Shown here: positions 40,212-60,791 of the stretch, piece by piece
Numbering within the stretch: the first letter of the stretch is position 1
Layout: each line of letters starts with the position of its first letter
From: Phoronis australis
Lineage: Eukaryota; Phoronida; Phoronidae
Assembly: GCA_002633005.1 (NCBI GenBank)
Contig: NMRA01000001.1
Coordinates: 3,899,390 to 3,963,389 of the forward strand
Direction: 5' to 3'
Length of the DNA: 64,000 bases
Translations under genes and position numbers: made by a program
The notes under the pieces: generated by a model
Database searches by the model: none
Seen by the model: the letters and a program-made list of their open reading frames with translations, nothing else
Told to the model about the DNA's origin: nothing

Positions 40212-40450
40212 AAAAAATAATTGCAGGCGGTCTGATACACGTTGTACCAGACGTGCGCAGGCCTCGTATTTGGGCCCATTGCACTGATCACCTGGAAATA
40301 TTTTTATGCTTTATTAATATATGGTTAAAACCGAGCTGAGGAGCTAGAAACCTGGTTCAAGGGTTTAGCAGTGTGACCTAGTGGGACTCGAACCCATGAC
40401 CTGGAGTAATGAAAGTGGGCACTTATCAACTAGGCCACACTGTCTCCTCA
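40212..40450 (-). mobile_element. tRNA-derived SINE with 12-bp target duplication
   Basis: On the - strand the head reads CAGTGTGGCCTAGTTGATAA (A-box-like) and then GGGTTCGAGTCCCACTAG (B box). CAGTGTGGCCTAGT and ACTAGGTCACACTG pair with one mismatch into a stem enclosing both boxes. The tail ends AATAAAGCATAAAAATATTTCC-AGGTGATCAGTGCAATG plus about 65 bp. CCCAGGGCCACA flanks both ends (40200-40211, 40451-40462). The tail recurs near 4190. It is not a functional tRNA gene: the anticodon-arm region is not tRNA-like. Confidence 0.8.
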
Positions 40451-41744
40451 CCCAGGGCCACAGGTCGGTGCTTGAATGACCGGTGTAATTGTCGGGTTTG
40501 TCGATTAGTTTTGCCGAGAAATCGCTGATTGCATGGAGCCGTACCTCACTAGAGTCTCGCTTGATGAACAATAATAACAAAATGAAAATGAAGCAATGAA
40601 ATTAGGCTTGATTTGATAACTACAACTCTTGGTCAAAACTCAATCGAGTAGATAGCCGGAAATTCTCAATGCAAACTTTCGGCTTGCGGCTAGTCTCGAG
40701 GTCGCATGCTCTAATAATGGGTCACGTGCGGATGTTGGCGTTCCAAGGCTAGAGATCTCTATTATTATTATGCTTTTATTTAGTATAGTAGCTTTAGAGA
40801 GAAACTTCTCGCAAGAAAGTGTTTGCTAAATTCATAAAAATGTGTTGCTACTTCAAAAGCGGGAAAGGAGGTACCATTCCCAGTTCCCCGGCATTGTTTC
40901 GTTTTTGGCCCTTTTCCCGATTACCGGTGTCAAATTCGTTTCGATCCCAGGCCCAATAAGTCTACTTCATTTTCGAAACACGGCATTTTCGCCCACTTTT
41001 TTGTAATCACAACGGCCATAAAAAGGACCCGATGACGATTCCCGAAAAAACTTTTCCCCTCATTAACGATCTCAGGTTATGCTTCAGTTGTTGTCTTTGG
41101 TGCTTTAGACATATTCTAACAAACCCTTCAACATTTGTTAAGCTTGGTGATGTAGTTGTAAGGCAAATCGGGGATGAAGGTAAAGCTATGCACACGAATA
41201 TCGTAGTGATTTCACAAAAAGGAAGACCTATTCACCATACTAGCAGCACACTTGGGAAAATAATGTCACATCTCATTTGAGATGGTTCAGTCGCGCAAAC
41301 GTTTCTCGAACCTTTTGAAGCCCTCCAAAGTCACCATGTACATGTAAAAGGATAAGCTGAACTGCTGTTGATGGTCTCAATTTATATGAATTACCATGTT
41401 AATGGTGCAATGACGTGTAGACTGATTCGTTAAATGCACATGTGCGCAAATGTAAAAATTCTACATGCAACTCTGGGGTAGAAGTTATCATGAGCAGAAA
41501 GAGAATTTAAAGTAACCGACTGGTCATTATGTTCCAACAAAAAGTTTTGCTGGTGGTGTGACTCATACCCAGATGTGCACAAATATGGTTTCACGAAACT
41601 TATGAGCCAAGTTCATGTGACGAAATCGAAAAGGGTTTTTAATTATCTTAAGAATAACTCCAGGGACATGTTAAGTGCTAGAAACTTACCAGGATGCATG
41701 GAAATTTCACTGTTTGGCTACAAAAAACAAAAAATTGTCTTACA

Positions 41745-41846
41745 TGGGAGGGGGTAAACCTCCCCCGCAGCGCCACGCGCCTCGGATTCGACCTTTGCGG
41801 AAATCCGCCCCCCCCCCCTTACTGAAAACGTAGATCCGCCACTGCG
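41745..41846. mobile_element. CAGTGGCGGATC-type MITE fragment
   Basis: The right end reads on the - strand CAGTGGCGGATCTACGTTTT, followed by a G-rich tract. The CAGTGGCGGATC end is shared by several pieces nearby (44158-44180, 44745-44798). The left end is not clear. It has the usual look of a hAT-type non-autonomous element. Confidence 0.45.
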
Positions 41847-42920
41847 GTACTAACGATATTTGTACACATCGGATCGATATCAGCATCTGTCCACACACAC
41901 CAATTTTTAGTATAAGAAAAGTCATATATGAAAAAGTGTAGTATGTATACAAGGGTTTAGACAACTACCAAATGTTGAAGAGCATTAAGGATCACCAATG
42001 GCCACGTAAAAAACTTGCACTTGAATGTCAGATGATCGCGTGACAGCAGTTTCAGCTGTTTAAGAACGATGACCGACATTGTTATGCCAGGAAATAAACA
42101 AATTACGAGAAAAATGCCGTGCTGTAGTGGGGCGTAGGCGCACGTAGGCGCAGCCAACCGCCTTTTGGCATTTGAACGTAGGCACCGTAAGTTACATTCA
42201 GTGCTCGAAAGGTGATGCGGTGGACTTTGGGCGCCTACTTACCTCTAATTTTACCACTACAGCACTGGAAAAATAACGAACGATCATGGTGATCTCAGCG
42301 CATAGTCTATTTTTTAAAAAGGCGACAATAAACACTTAAATATCACTTCATTAAGCTGAATGATGTTGGCTGTTGGACTACCGTATGTAAATGTCAAATG
42401 TATCTAGAAACAAATCACCTGAAAACATTTTCACGGAACCAAAACATACTGTACACCGTGGTGAAAAGATACACAAAACCAGTTCGCCGAGGGACCAGAT
42501 GTACACTGAGAGTTGATATCTACACAAATAAGCTGGCCTGGTCCGTCGTGAAACAAAAACATACACTATGCTAAATACAAAAATAGTCGATCTGTCGCGA
42601 GACCAAACGTACTGAGTGAGGTAAACAATTTTACAAGCACACCGTGGTAAACAGATCTGCAAATTAGCAAATCCGTCGTGGGCCAAAATAAAAAAGTAGA
42701 TCTTCAAAAAGCACAGCACTCGTCCGCACGACTCCAGTAACCACGCGTATGATAATGAGCTGTTCCCATACACACTACAATGGAAGACAAAAACCATTGA
42801 ACAATAGATTGAAAACTGCTCCCTAGACACTTTTTGATCCCCAGCGGTTGCTCATACATGCATTTTATGCATCTTGCTGTTGCTCATTGACAAAACTTTG
42901 CGCACATACAGGCTACATGA

Positions 42921-43313
42921 GATTTCCGCAGATAAGCCCATGGGCGTGTATTCGGATAATTATATTTTCAGGCGTTTCAATAACTCCAAATAAACGCCCA
43001 GACATTTATTCGGATGGGGGAGGGGGGGGGGGNNNNNAACAGAAAGCTGCTATGAAAATATCGGTATTTTTTGCATAAAACTGTGTTTTTATTTTCAAGC
43101 TACAAATACCATGTTCGCCAAGACCGTATTTTTTGTTAACAAATGACATATGCTCCACAAAACTGAATTTGCGACTACAAGTTGACACTGAATTTTAAGA
43201 TGAAATTTTCGGAATAAATGTCCCAATGTCTGAACACTTGAAACCCGAAGTTGTAACACCAAATAAACGCCCTGGATATGGGCATTTTATTGGGTGGGGC
43301 TTTCTGCGGAAAT
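42921..43313. mobile_element. Possible MITE with short inverted ends and assembly gap
   Basis: The left end ATTTCCGCAGATAAGCCC is matched by the inverted right end ATTTCCGCAGAAAGCCCC. Within it, CCAAATAAACGCCC occurs twice in the same orientation (about 42988 and 43259). A five-N gap after a G run lies inside, so the true length is unknown. Confidence 0.4.
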
Positions 43314-45194
43314 TCCCGACAGTGATGCATATTGCGGGTAGGAAGGCGATCAGTGCTGAGGTAGGAACCAGGTCTCCTTTTGCGGTGCTGAAACGGATAT
43401 TTAAGAGGCCTATTGAACACTGCGTGAGTTCCGCAAGACTTGCTGAGAAGTACCCGCAATATCTGGTACTGTACACTGTTCGCGAATGCGGTCACCGAGA
43501 GTGCCCCCCTCAGGTTCATTCCTTGTATAGGCCTAACTTTCTGGGGTGTATCTTGAAACGGACTCGCAACCAACCATAGCGCCCGCCCGGCACAACGGCC
43601 CTTACAAGGGTAAACAATTCTTCGGAAAACGAGTGTTCATTTAAAATAAACACATTACATGTACACTGTGTGTTTATTGCGCAAAACAACTGTATTGTAC
43701 ACCACTCAAATTCAAGTTACAAACGTGTGGAGTGTAATAGCATGACAAGGCATGACAGATGAGGTAAAAACGTAGCACCTCCATTCAGCTGAATATCAGG
43801 GTTGTGGTACCCGACCACAGTATTTCTCCTAATCATATCAAAACAAATCTTAGAGTAACGACGCTAGTTACCTAAACAAATCAGCTATAGGTCTTTGCTT
43901 TTTTCGTGGTGGATCCATCTAAAGTGCTTGGTCACTTCAGAAGTGTAGACGGCAGCTTGCTTTTCGTGATTACAACAAATCACAATGCAAAGAAAAATTA
44001 TATTTTTCAGGATGAACCCCCCACTCTCAATTATTTCGAGGTGGTTTATTTGGGGTTTACCCACGCTTGCGGTGCCTTTTTCTGCTGGCGACGTTTTTTT
44101 GTAAATGTTTATTTGTTGATCCTGTTCCCGCCGAGGAGGGAGATTGAGCCCCCTGAACCCCCCCCGTAGATCCGCCACTGGTCAATCATCTTCAAGAAGG
44201 GTACGAAATCTTCTGATTCTTGATTCTAAAGCGAGACAGTGGTTGATACGCGGCCCTTGGCCTTGCTTCCTTCCCGGCTTACGTCTACTAAAGGTACCGA
44301 AACTACACGATTAACAGACTGTAAAACACAGTGTCGGACGCAAAAACACGACTCATGTACCTGCAAACACCCAGCGTTCACTGACTCAAATACACGGGAT
44401 CGAGCTCAAAACACAAGTCATTCGCCCCCCCCCCCCCAAAAAAAAACGGTCACGGACTCGCATTCACTTAGAAACACGATACACGGACCGCCAAACACAG
44501 TTCACTCCGATGAAGTTTAATTTACTATTTTCACATTGTACCATAGGCTATTGCGCGCACCCAGCCTAAGGACTGGGTGTAGGGATCTCGAATTTTTGGG
44601 TTTGTAGACCTTATTACTAAAATAAAAGAAAAACAAACAAACGGGGTTTGTTCAAGGCATATGCATTGTGCATTCATTCACCCCTCGAGCCCCCCTGGGT
44701 GCGCGCATATGCTAGTCAGCAATTCGCACCCTGAACCGGACTCTGGGAGAATTCTAGGGTGGGGCATGGCCCCTTTGCCCCTTCAAATCCGCCACTGCAA
44801 CGTATATCACCAGTTAGAGAACGGGGCCTCACCACTGCTGACGGCTAAGTTAATTCAGATGATCGAGCTGATTCACAGTGCCGCCGGACTACGATGCTAT
44901 GCCAGCAATGGGTCCGGGTCCCGGGTTGACGACGTTCCGCAGTTGTACAGTGCCGGGGTAGAAACCAAATAAAACTGAAACGCCGCGGTAGGCCTACCAT
45001 CACCCACACGGGCTTGCGGGTCCGCGGCACCTCTCATATGCGCGATCGGGCACTAAAATTTAGTGTATGGAAGGTCTAAAGTGAACCCATAAGGCTTGCT
45101 GCCGAGGGGTGGCCGTCAGCCGCGCGTTGATGCACCGGCACCGCTCGATCCGCCCGGCGCGGGCCGGTCCTAGCAGCGCATGCCTTGTAGACGA

Positions 45195-45321
45195 GCCACG
45201 GGGGCTACGTCCCCCTAAAATTCTCCCGGACTCCATTTGACAATTCGGGGGTGCGAATGTCTGACGGACAAATCCTAAATACTCTGCCCTCCCCTAAACT
45301 CAAAATCCTGGATCCGCCCCT
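45195..45321. mobile_element. CAGGGGCGGATC-type MITE, copy 1 (5' end degraded)
   Basis: Shares CCCCTAAAATTC, GGGGGTGCGAATGTCTGAC, ATACTCTG and CTCAAAATCCTGGATCCGCC with the copy at 60647-60791, in the same order. The terminal CAGTAGCAGATTT-like end is missing or too diverged. It is followed by a run of about 25 C and an N. Confidence 0.65.
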
Positions 45322-45792
45322 GGTCCCCTCCCCCCCCCCCCCCCCCCCCCCCCCNGGCCCGGCGCGCGGCGGAGACGGCAGTCAAATGTATTGAAATGCT
45401 GTTTCATATTATAGATTTGTCCAACTTTCATTAACTTACGTCAAAAGTGCATAGAAAATTGATTTCTAGTGGCTTGAAGCGTATCAGTGACGCCAGTGCA
45501 GCTAATCTTATGCTCGCCGGTCTCGTGACACTGACCGGGCAGCCTCCGCCAAATATCATTCAACTAAAGGGGTCGCTGTTCAACAAGCGCCATCATACGG
45601 TAAACATAGAAGCCTGAGTTAGAAATCGCGCTTTTTCAAGTAGGAGTTTTAAGTAATCTCTTAATTTCAAGATGAGTTGCAAGTGTTCCTTTGCGTTATT
45701 ATTTACTTGAGAACTCTTCAACTGAAGTGTTATATCTGAAGTTTCGATGTAATTTAAAAAAATCGTCCTGGTCGTGCATCGTAAAATCCAAG

Positions 45793-53561
<7,769 letters not shown>

Positions 53562-53586
<25 letters not shown>

Positions 53587-53865
53587 TTTGCATTTCACGG
53601 TTCTGCCAAGCTTGCAGCTTACTGAGGATTCTGTCTAGCTTGCAGTTTATTGGCAGTTTTGTCACACTTGCAGCTCAGTGGTGGCTCTATCTAGTTTGCA
53701 CATCACTGGCAGCTTTGTTAAACTGTCTGCTCAGTAGCGGTTCTGTCTACTTTGCTGCTCACCGGTGGTTCCTATCAAGCTTGCTGCTCAGTGACAGCTC
53801 TGCCTACTTTGCAGTTCACTGTCTAGATTACAGGTTGTCATGGTGACTCGGCAGCTCACTGTTAA
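53562..53865. repeat. Degenerate repeat spanning the ZNF839 stop codon
   Basis: The last coding bases (CAGCTCAGTGATGGCTCTGT, then CTAGTTTGCA) are the first of about eight diverged 30- to 35-bp units running into the 3' UTR. Each has the form GCAGCTCAGTGRTGGCTCTG followed by TCTAGTTT or TCTACTTT. The final residues of the protein (QLQLSDGSV) and the TAG itself are therefore encoded by a repeat unit. Confidence 0.7.
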
Positions 53866-56800
53866 CTGTCTAGTGCATGGGTGTTGCTGTTAAATCTGCA
53901 CCTCATGCCATCTGGTGGCTAGTCGTTGACCATTTCTGGTGTTTGAAGTACAGTTTAGCCTGTCAACAAATTGGTGAAATCGTTTTTACTGCAGAGCCTG
54001 CCTTGTTTGTGTTGCTCTTAGTGATGTGCTGCTTACATCTTGTTAATTCCGTGAATGTTCACTACAGAGGTAACCTCCCTGTGTTATGCTGCTAACAGAT
54101 TGAAGTCGGAATACAACGAACAAACTGTTAGCTGTACACAACAGTCCCATATGTAGTCATGTTTGTGTAATGGGTAACTAATGCAAGGTGTATGATACCT
54201 GAAAATGTGTGTATTACAAATATTTTTTTACTTGCCAGCATTTTCAAGCCTGGAGGTAGTACTTGAGTCTTGAACCTCGCTTCTCCTTCACTGACCTGAA
54301 AACACAAATCTAATTGGAGTATGAGTCCCATCATCTGATGGGGTGTTTTGTGGGCGGTTAGTGTTTTTGAGTCCATGACTTGGTGTTTTACTCACAATCC
54401 AGATGTATGACTCAAAATATCCATGACTCGTGTCTGTTGTCTGTGACTAGAAATTTTGGAGTGCTTGGCGTGTCATTAGTTGATGTTCCAGGTACGCGAC
54501 TTGTGTTTTGGGACCAACAACTCATGTTTGAAGGTCAGTTTAGTGGTTTGTAGGTCCATGACTTGTATGCCTTCTTTGGGCTTGATTTTATTTGTTTTAA
54601 ACTATTTTTGAGTTTAGGGATAACAAGTGTTTTTGTTGACAGTTTGATTAGTAGTGGTTTGTGATTATGCTGATACGAGTTGTAGATGTTTTCTACGGCC
54701 AGAGTGCATTTCGTTCATGAGTGATGGAAGTAAGGTACAAGTCCTGGGGTCAATGCTCTTAAAATAAGCATTTCTTTCTAACTGATGACTCCCATAATCC
54801 CTGGCACCACTCCAGCCATTCACCCATTTGTTCATGATTTGCATTGAAATGTTCACGGTAAGCTGGGATATTCACCATTTCCGGTAAGCTAGAGCGTTCA
54901 TCGTGGTGCGTTTTACGTTATAATCGGTGTATCGACAATGAGTGATTCCTGTACCCTTTATATTGTTATTGCGTCGAGATTGTGATCGGTGATTTCTGCT
55001 TTTTTTAACGCATTTATACAAAAAAGGTTGTTTAAAAACAACGGAAGCTTATTGTCAATAATTTCTCTCAAGTTCATTTGCTCACATTACACTGAAGCCC
55101 ATGTCCCACCAATATTGCAGACGTCATCACAGCTAGATTAAGTGGACATGGAACTACTTGGCTCATCTTTCGCTCCAGTTCATTGCTCGCAATTTCTTTG
55201 TTCATCGCGTTCGTCAAACAAATCTCCCTGTTCACTTTGAAAGAGCTTGAATTCCTCCATTGTTAACCCAGGATAAACTGATCAACACTGCTTAAGTTCT
55301 CATGCACTTGATTGCGAGAATATGATCATGGAATGGTGATTCAGTCCTTACAAGCACGTTGGCATTGCAGAAATTCATGTTATGATAAATGGGTAAGGAG
55401 TTTTAAAGTATATGCCAATTCAGGCCTAGTAAGAAATTTACTTCTCAAAGTACCAAAAACCCCAGAGATTTGTACTTTAAAGATTTTCTGTGACTAACTA
55501 CTTTATGGTGTTGTTGGTTTTTAGTTGAAAATTGTATATGCTATTTGAATCTCATCTGCGATTGTTACTAATAATTGTACGGGAACTATCTGACGTCAAA
55601 GCTAGCAGTAATATTCATACAACATTGTTGATGTCACTCTTCATGTGGTTTCTGTTACTGTGCTTTTGTACCCTAGTGATTATCAGAAAACTTTCTGAGT
55701 TGGTCAATGTTACACAAATGTGGATGATTCCTGAGGGCACTTTCTCATTGTATGGACTGAGGAGAGCAGTGTTGCCCAAGAACAAAGGTGTGGTTGCTCT
55801 CATAAGATCCATATAACCTGACATGCCCAACAGATGGGTCTATATTTGTGTTAGAATACGGTTTCTGGTGCTTCTTTCCTCATCATTCATCTGTTAGATT
55901 GACAGGTTTTTCCTGCTATGACTTACTTCCATTGTCTGCTCGCTAACTTTCTTTTTGCAGGGTCAGGAGTTATAACTTATGCACTGTTTGGGGACATCTG
56001 TCGTCTGCTAGCCAGGCAACATTACCACATAATGGAAGTATCAGTAATGGTATAATAATTTTGTGTGTAACATCAGGTGCAGGTTAAACCCCTTGTACAC
56101 GCCAACACATGATGTTCTTCCTTTCGTTTTAATTCAAAAGTAGAAGTTACATCAATTTTGCCAAACAAACTTTAATTCTGTGAATTATGTAACTAGCTGA
56201 GCTCTGCTTGTCAATCAGTCAACGAAATTAGTGCTCAGTCGTTGGCTATCGAAGAGGCTATGTCATCTCAGTTGCTTGTTTGGGCTGAAACTGTACTGTA
56301 TCTGGTCATTTTGTGAGAAAAGTAGAGTCTGTTTTGTACATCTATTAGAAGCAGGTAGTCTGTGATCCAGGTTTACGTAAAATTCTCTTGTTTGGAACTC
56401 TGGAATTCAAGCCAAATTTTATTATTTGATTCTGAACATTGGCACATGAGCGATCTTGTCAGAATATTGGACACTGCGTTTTGTATAAACAGTGTGAAAA
56501 TGGACTTGGCAGTTCAGGATATCGCCAATAAGAGCCGCCCATGTGTCACAACGTTTGTCGTTGGGACGGCCAGTTTTGCCCATTCCTAAAATTTGGTGCA
56601 AGCTCCGACCTTGAGCAAAATCATTAATCCTTGACGTTCCCAAACTGGAGGTTTTTCCCGTAATTTGTAGATTTTTTGTTTTGACTGTAAAGCGTATGTC
56701 ATTTAAGTGAGAAAATCCAGCTGGGTTTGTCCAAAAATCGTAGAGCACATGTTTAAAAGAGAACTCGAAATGATCCTTTTGAGCATGTGGTATTTAGATT

Positions 56801-57216
56801 ATGTCGTGCGTTTTGGCGACAGGTTTAGACTTTTTAAGTGTAAAAACTCCCGTTGATAAAAGTACAAAATTTAGACATTTCACTCACTAACCCACATTCT
56901 TAGTGTTGAGTTGTGATCATTTCACCTCATTAGGATCTTATTTTTCTGAATTTTAACTTGGGGCCAGTTGGTTTTACATTCTCCAGGCACTGTTAGGATT
57001 CATGTTTCCATCTGAAGAGCGCTAACACATCCAATAACCCATTTGGTAGGAGTAGGGCTCTTCCATTTACTAGACACGCCGGTATGTGGGGGTCCCGATT
57101 AGATGTGCTTGAAAATTTATTTTTCCATTTTTTCCCGAACCGATAACGGCAACTGCCGTCGTCCCATCTTGGGACTTGCCAATTAATTCCTGCGTTGTAC
57201 ATGCATGAAAACTAAT

Positions 57217-57446
57217 AACAGCTTATTATTTAAAATGACTTATTCTTATCAAAATGACATAGGCAAAAAATTGAATTTCAGGCCTCAAAAGCGAGGCCAC
57301 TATATTGATATAGCGGGCCCCGCTCTTCGACCCCCTTTCGGCGAGGCTTCCTATATTAATATAGGGAGCCTCGCTTTTGAGCTCCTAAATTCAATTTTTT
57401 GCCTGTCATTTTAATAAGAATAAGTCATTTTAAATAATAAGCTGTT
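57217..57446. mobile_element. 230-bp near-palindromic foldback MITE, TAAT target duplication
   Basis: The left end AACAGCTTATTATTTAAAAT and the inverted right end are identical over most of the first 60 nt, extending through GACTTATTCTTAT and GGCAAAAAATTGAATTT. The GC-rich centre is itself an imperfect inverted repeat with CTCAAAAGCGAGGC and its complement. TAAT lies immediately outside both ends (57213-57216, 57447-57450). The element can fold over almost its whole length. Confidence 0.88.
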
Positions 57447-60400
57447 TAATACTCTTGATTGGGTCGTTGGTGAATTTAACCTTGCATCGTTTACTCTAAG
57501 TACTCTGTCTTGGAGTACCTGCAAGAGGTACGCTGTTTCTTTGCTCGTCCAATGAGGTAGTAGTCTTATTGTGGTGTATGTAGGAGAGCGTTCTTTATGT
57601 TTTACATTGCGACAACATGTAAGAGTATGATCAGTTTCATGTGAACCCTTTACTCTTAAGAGATGATCATGAAGCAAATCGATAAATTTATGGAGAAGTT
57701 ACCTCCCTTGCACGTTTCGAAAATGAAAATGGTGGTAACGTGTTAGAGTAATTGTTATAATGCTGCTGTTGAGCTATCTGCATATTAACGTTCTTTGTCA
57801 AGGTTTCCAATAAAATTTAAGTACACAACGCTTGTTGGAGGTTAGTGTCGAAGTGCTACTGCTTTGATATTATACGGGCAATGTCAGCAGATGATGGAAA
57901 CGGCCTACCTCGAGTGTCGAATGTAAATAAATTGAATGCAGAATATGATAATTTAATCACATGTGACGGATGGGAGTATTTGTATACATTTTCTGATATT
58001 GAGTGTCAAAGTCAGATATTTTCAACCGATAATTTTTGTAATTAAATGGAATGATAAAACAGTTTCCAGTAAAATTGTGTTAATTTGATTGTCTTGTGTT
58101 GTCCGTCTACATTGTTGACTAAGAGAAGAAGCAAGCACAAGTTCATGAAAAGCATTTGTATTTTGTATTCGCCCCCGGGCTACCCATGTACGACTATGCA
58201 TGTCTGTTCATTTCTTTTGAACCACCCGCCCACCCTCCCTCCTTCAATAACGCGGTCGTGACTCATTTCTAAGACAAATGCCCTTCCACCATGACGTCAC
58301 CATGGTCCATATTTTGTTAGGCACCCACCCATTCACCACTTTTCCTTTGTTGAGTAACTTTGGTTCCCGCCTAAAGAGGGCCTTGGAAAGGCGGGAAGTC
58401 AGGGGCTGTCCACTTCGGACTGAAATGTTCAGCTGCAAAAAATATGAAACGACGAAGTCATACGAACTTGGTGGCACTTCTAACAAAAAGTAGTGTACTC
58501 TAGTGAAATTAACACACAGTTTGAACACACTAATGTAACTTCAAAGCCTAACAAGGTAGACAAAGACATTCAACTAAGACTCTTAATCACAGCTGGTCAC
58601 CTCAACATACATAGTAGGCGTTCGGGAATGCGTTCACTGACCCCACTGTTGAGCCAAAGTCTCCATTAAAGATACCAGAGTTGCGTTCAGAACACTGATG
58701 ACTTTAAAAAAGGCTAAATGTTTTGCGTTTCGCCAGAGTTCCTCGGGTCTACGGAACCTTGAATGGCTCCCTTAATTCCGGATTTCCAAATAATCGAAAA
58801 ACCTTCCACCCCAAAATCAACTTATGATACACTAAAATTCTTACTGATATGAAATTGGTTTAAAAATTTCCTTATTCCAATTAGAGACGATGTCGCGGGC
58901 TCCAAAATAACTCGCATGTGCCGGCTATAAGTTGGACTGCCACTGACGGCGTGTCTTATGGGCCACACGTGGTTTCGGCGAATAACGAGTTGCTGCAAAC
59001 CCTAGAATCCACGTCTGACTTGAGCAATGAACAAGTCGGTGACCAATTTTGACAGCGGTGGTACAGCTCGGTTCTTAGTCGTCGGATCCCCATACTGATA
59101 TAGTTAACCAAGTAGGCCGACCTACAGCTCTGGTACCCGAGTCGCAGAAAAGACGGGATCCATCTTTCAGCGAGTAATTCATTTTCGATATACTTCTCTC
59201 ATAAAAATTACCCGGCCGTCCAAAGTGTTAACAAACCCAGCACTGGAGATATAGAGCTGGTCTCGCAATAAGTTCAAGAAACAAGTAGCGGATCCGAGTG
59301 CTTGAGATAATCGCATTCGCTCCAATTTTTTATGTCACATTTTGACTTGTTAGTTTTAAACTCCGCAATAAGTGAGTGCATTTGTGTCATTGAACGTTAA
59401 CATTGACCGTTTGTGCTCGTGGGCAGCCCGTCAAGGCGGCCCATTGCCGGACTTTTCCACCATGACGCGACTAAGAGAGAGACCGCCCGTGCGGCCAGTG
59501 AAGAAGACAATCTACCCCAGTATTTACGCGTTTTTTGCGATTCCGCCACCGCACGATTCCCAGTGCTGATAACCAGCACAAGTCCACGGTCTAGCAAATA
59601 CCAGACAGGGATTTAATCCGAAATGTATCAGACACTTGAACTTGGTAGTAGGCGGCACTAGATGGAGCAACAACGAATATCAAGTTGGAAAAGCAACCGG
59701 AGTTCCCAGCCGGCCGGGTGCAGCCAGAAGGCTTACTGACACCAAGGGCGTCTACACGATATTACGGGCCCCCCGGCCGGGCACAGAGGTCCACTGGGGC
59801 CTCTGTTATACCAAGTGTTTATAGCAATAACAAACGTACATTTTACCCCAACAAGTGGCATGTGTATTTATCGACTGGCCTGGCCTTGCGCTGCCAACAC
59901 CGGCAGTGCATATCAGAAATCGACGAACATGCTGTTTCTACAGTATTCATTAATGGAGTGCTTTTCAAAATACATGCATCCATAGAAAATGGCTTAGAGT
60001 GATTTTACCCGTGTTAAATTGCAGTTTTACGGCACATTAAGCCCTCCGTCGGCGGGTACTTTGCTAATTTTTCTACTCGAGCATACGCGATCTTGAGATT
60101 GAGCAAAATTCCAAGTTCACGCAAAGCAGCACTTAGCCGGATTTGTATCATTCGGTATGACTGACATGGAGAAGCCTGGGTCCCCTGTAGTCGTGGGGCC
60201 CCGGGCAAGTGGGCCGAGTGGTAAAGACGGCACTGACTGACACAAAATTGCATATAATGTGAAATGAAAACGATTTTTGACTTAATTTGATAATTCTTAC
60301 ACAAGATGTTCTACTATGGATTAGTATTGAGACTATAAAAGTGCCCACCACTAAACGGTCTTGAGACTAAGACCCAAAATAATGACAGTGGGGAAAATGA

Positions 60401-60646
60401 CGACAGTCCAACTGAGCTGCTGGCCCTAGTCCAGGGGCACGTTCTGTAACGCTAGACGTGAATTTTCTCTAACTCAACATTCCAGTCTTGCCAACGTTCA
60501 CTCACTTCAGTGCAGGTGTTTGTTGGCAAGGTGATCAGCTTACTCAAGAGATTTTGCATAGGTGATTCCGACAAACTCTCAAAAATAGATTTACACAATG
60601 CACCCGATAAAATGTGATTTTCATCGCTACTGTCAGTAGCAGATTT

Positions 60647-60791
60647 AGAGGGGGGCCAAGGGGGCCATGACCCCCCTAAAATTCCCCCAGATTACTTTTG
60701 GGAGTTCGGGGGTGCGAATGTCTGACAGGAAAAATCCTGGCTAATACTCTGTCCTGACCCCCCTAACTCAAAATCCTGGATCCGCCCCTGA
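60647..60791. mobile_element. CAGNGGCGGATC-type MITE, complete copy
   Basis: 145 bp. The left end CAGTAGCAGATTTAGAGGGG and the inverted right end CAGGGGCGGATCCAGGATTT correspond. ACTGT is found directly before the left and directly after the right end, a possible 5-bp target duplication. It shares its interior with 45195-45321. The CAG...CTG ends suggest hAT ancestry, but no transposase is present to prove it. Confidence 0.7.

Larger units (their letters stand above)
38383..45792. other. Repeat- and gap-rich spacer between divergent DPY30 and ZNF839
   Basis: Contains gaps or ambiguous bases at 38873, 39429, 43033-43037 and 45355, G/C homopolymer tracts, a duplicated segment, a CA microsatellite, a SINE and pieces of several CAGNGGCGGATC-type MITEs. 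A 117-codon + frame at 43226-43579 and a 132-codon - frame at 43573-43175 overlap the same repeat-flanked DNA and match nothing I know. I do not call them genes. Confidence 0.5.

Noticed and set aside
40381-40450. Functional tRNA gene on the - strand
   Set aside because: A- and B-box-like motifs are present, but there is no proper anticodon arm or acceptor stem of tRNA geometry, and a 12-bp target duplication flanks the larger element. It is a SINE head.
43175-43579. Overlapping 117- and 132-codon frames on both strands
   Set aside because: Both lie at the edge of a repeat with inverted ends beside an N gap, overlap each other fully and match nothing recognised.
59372-59824. CpG-rich cluster of overlapping frames as a gene start
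   Set aside because: No frame has splice-bounded structure or a recognisable domain, and frames are open on both strands because stop codons are rare in GC-rich DNA.
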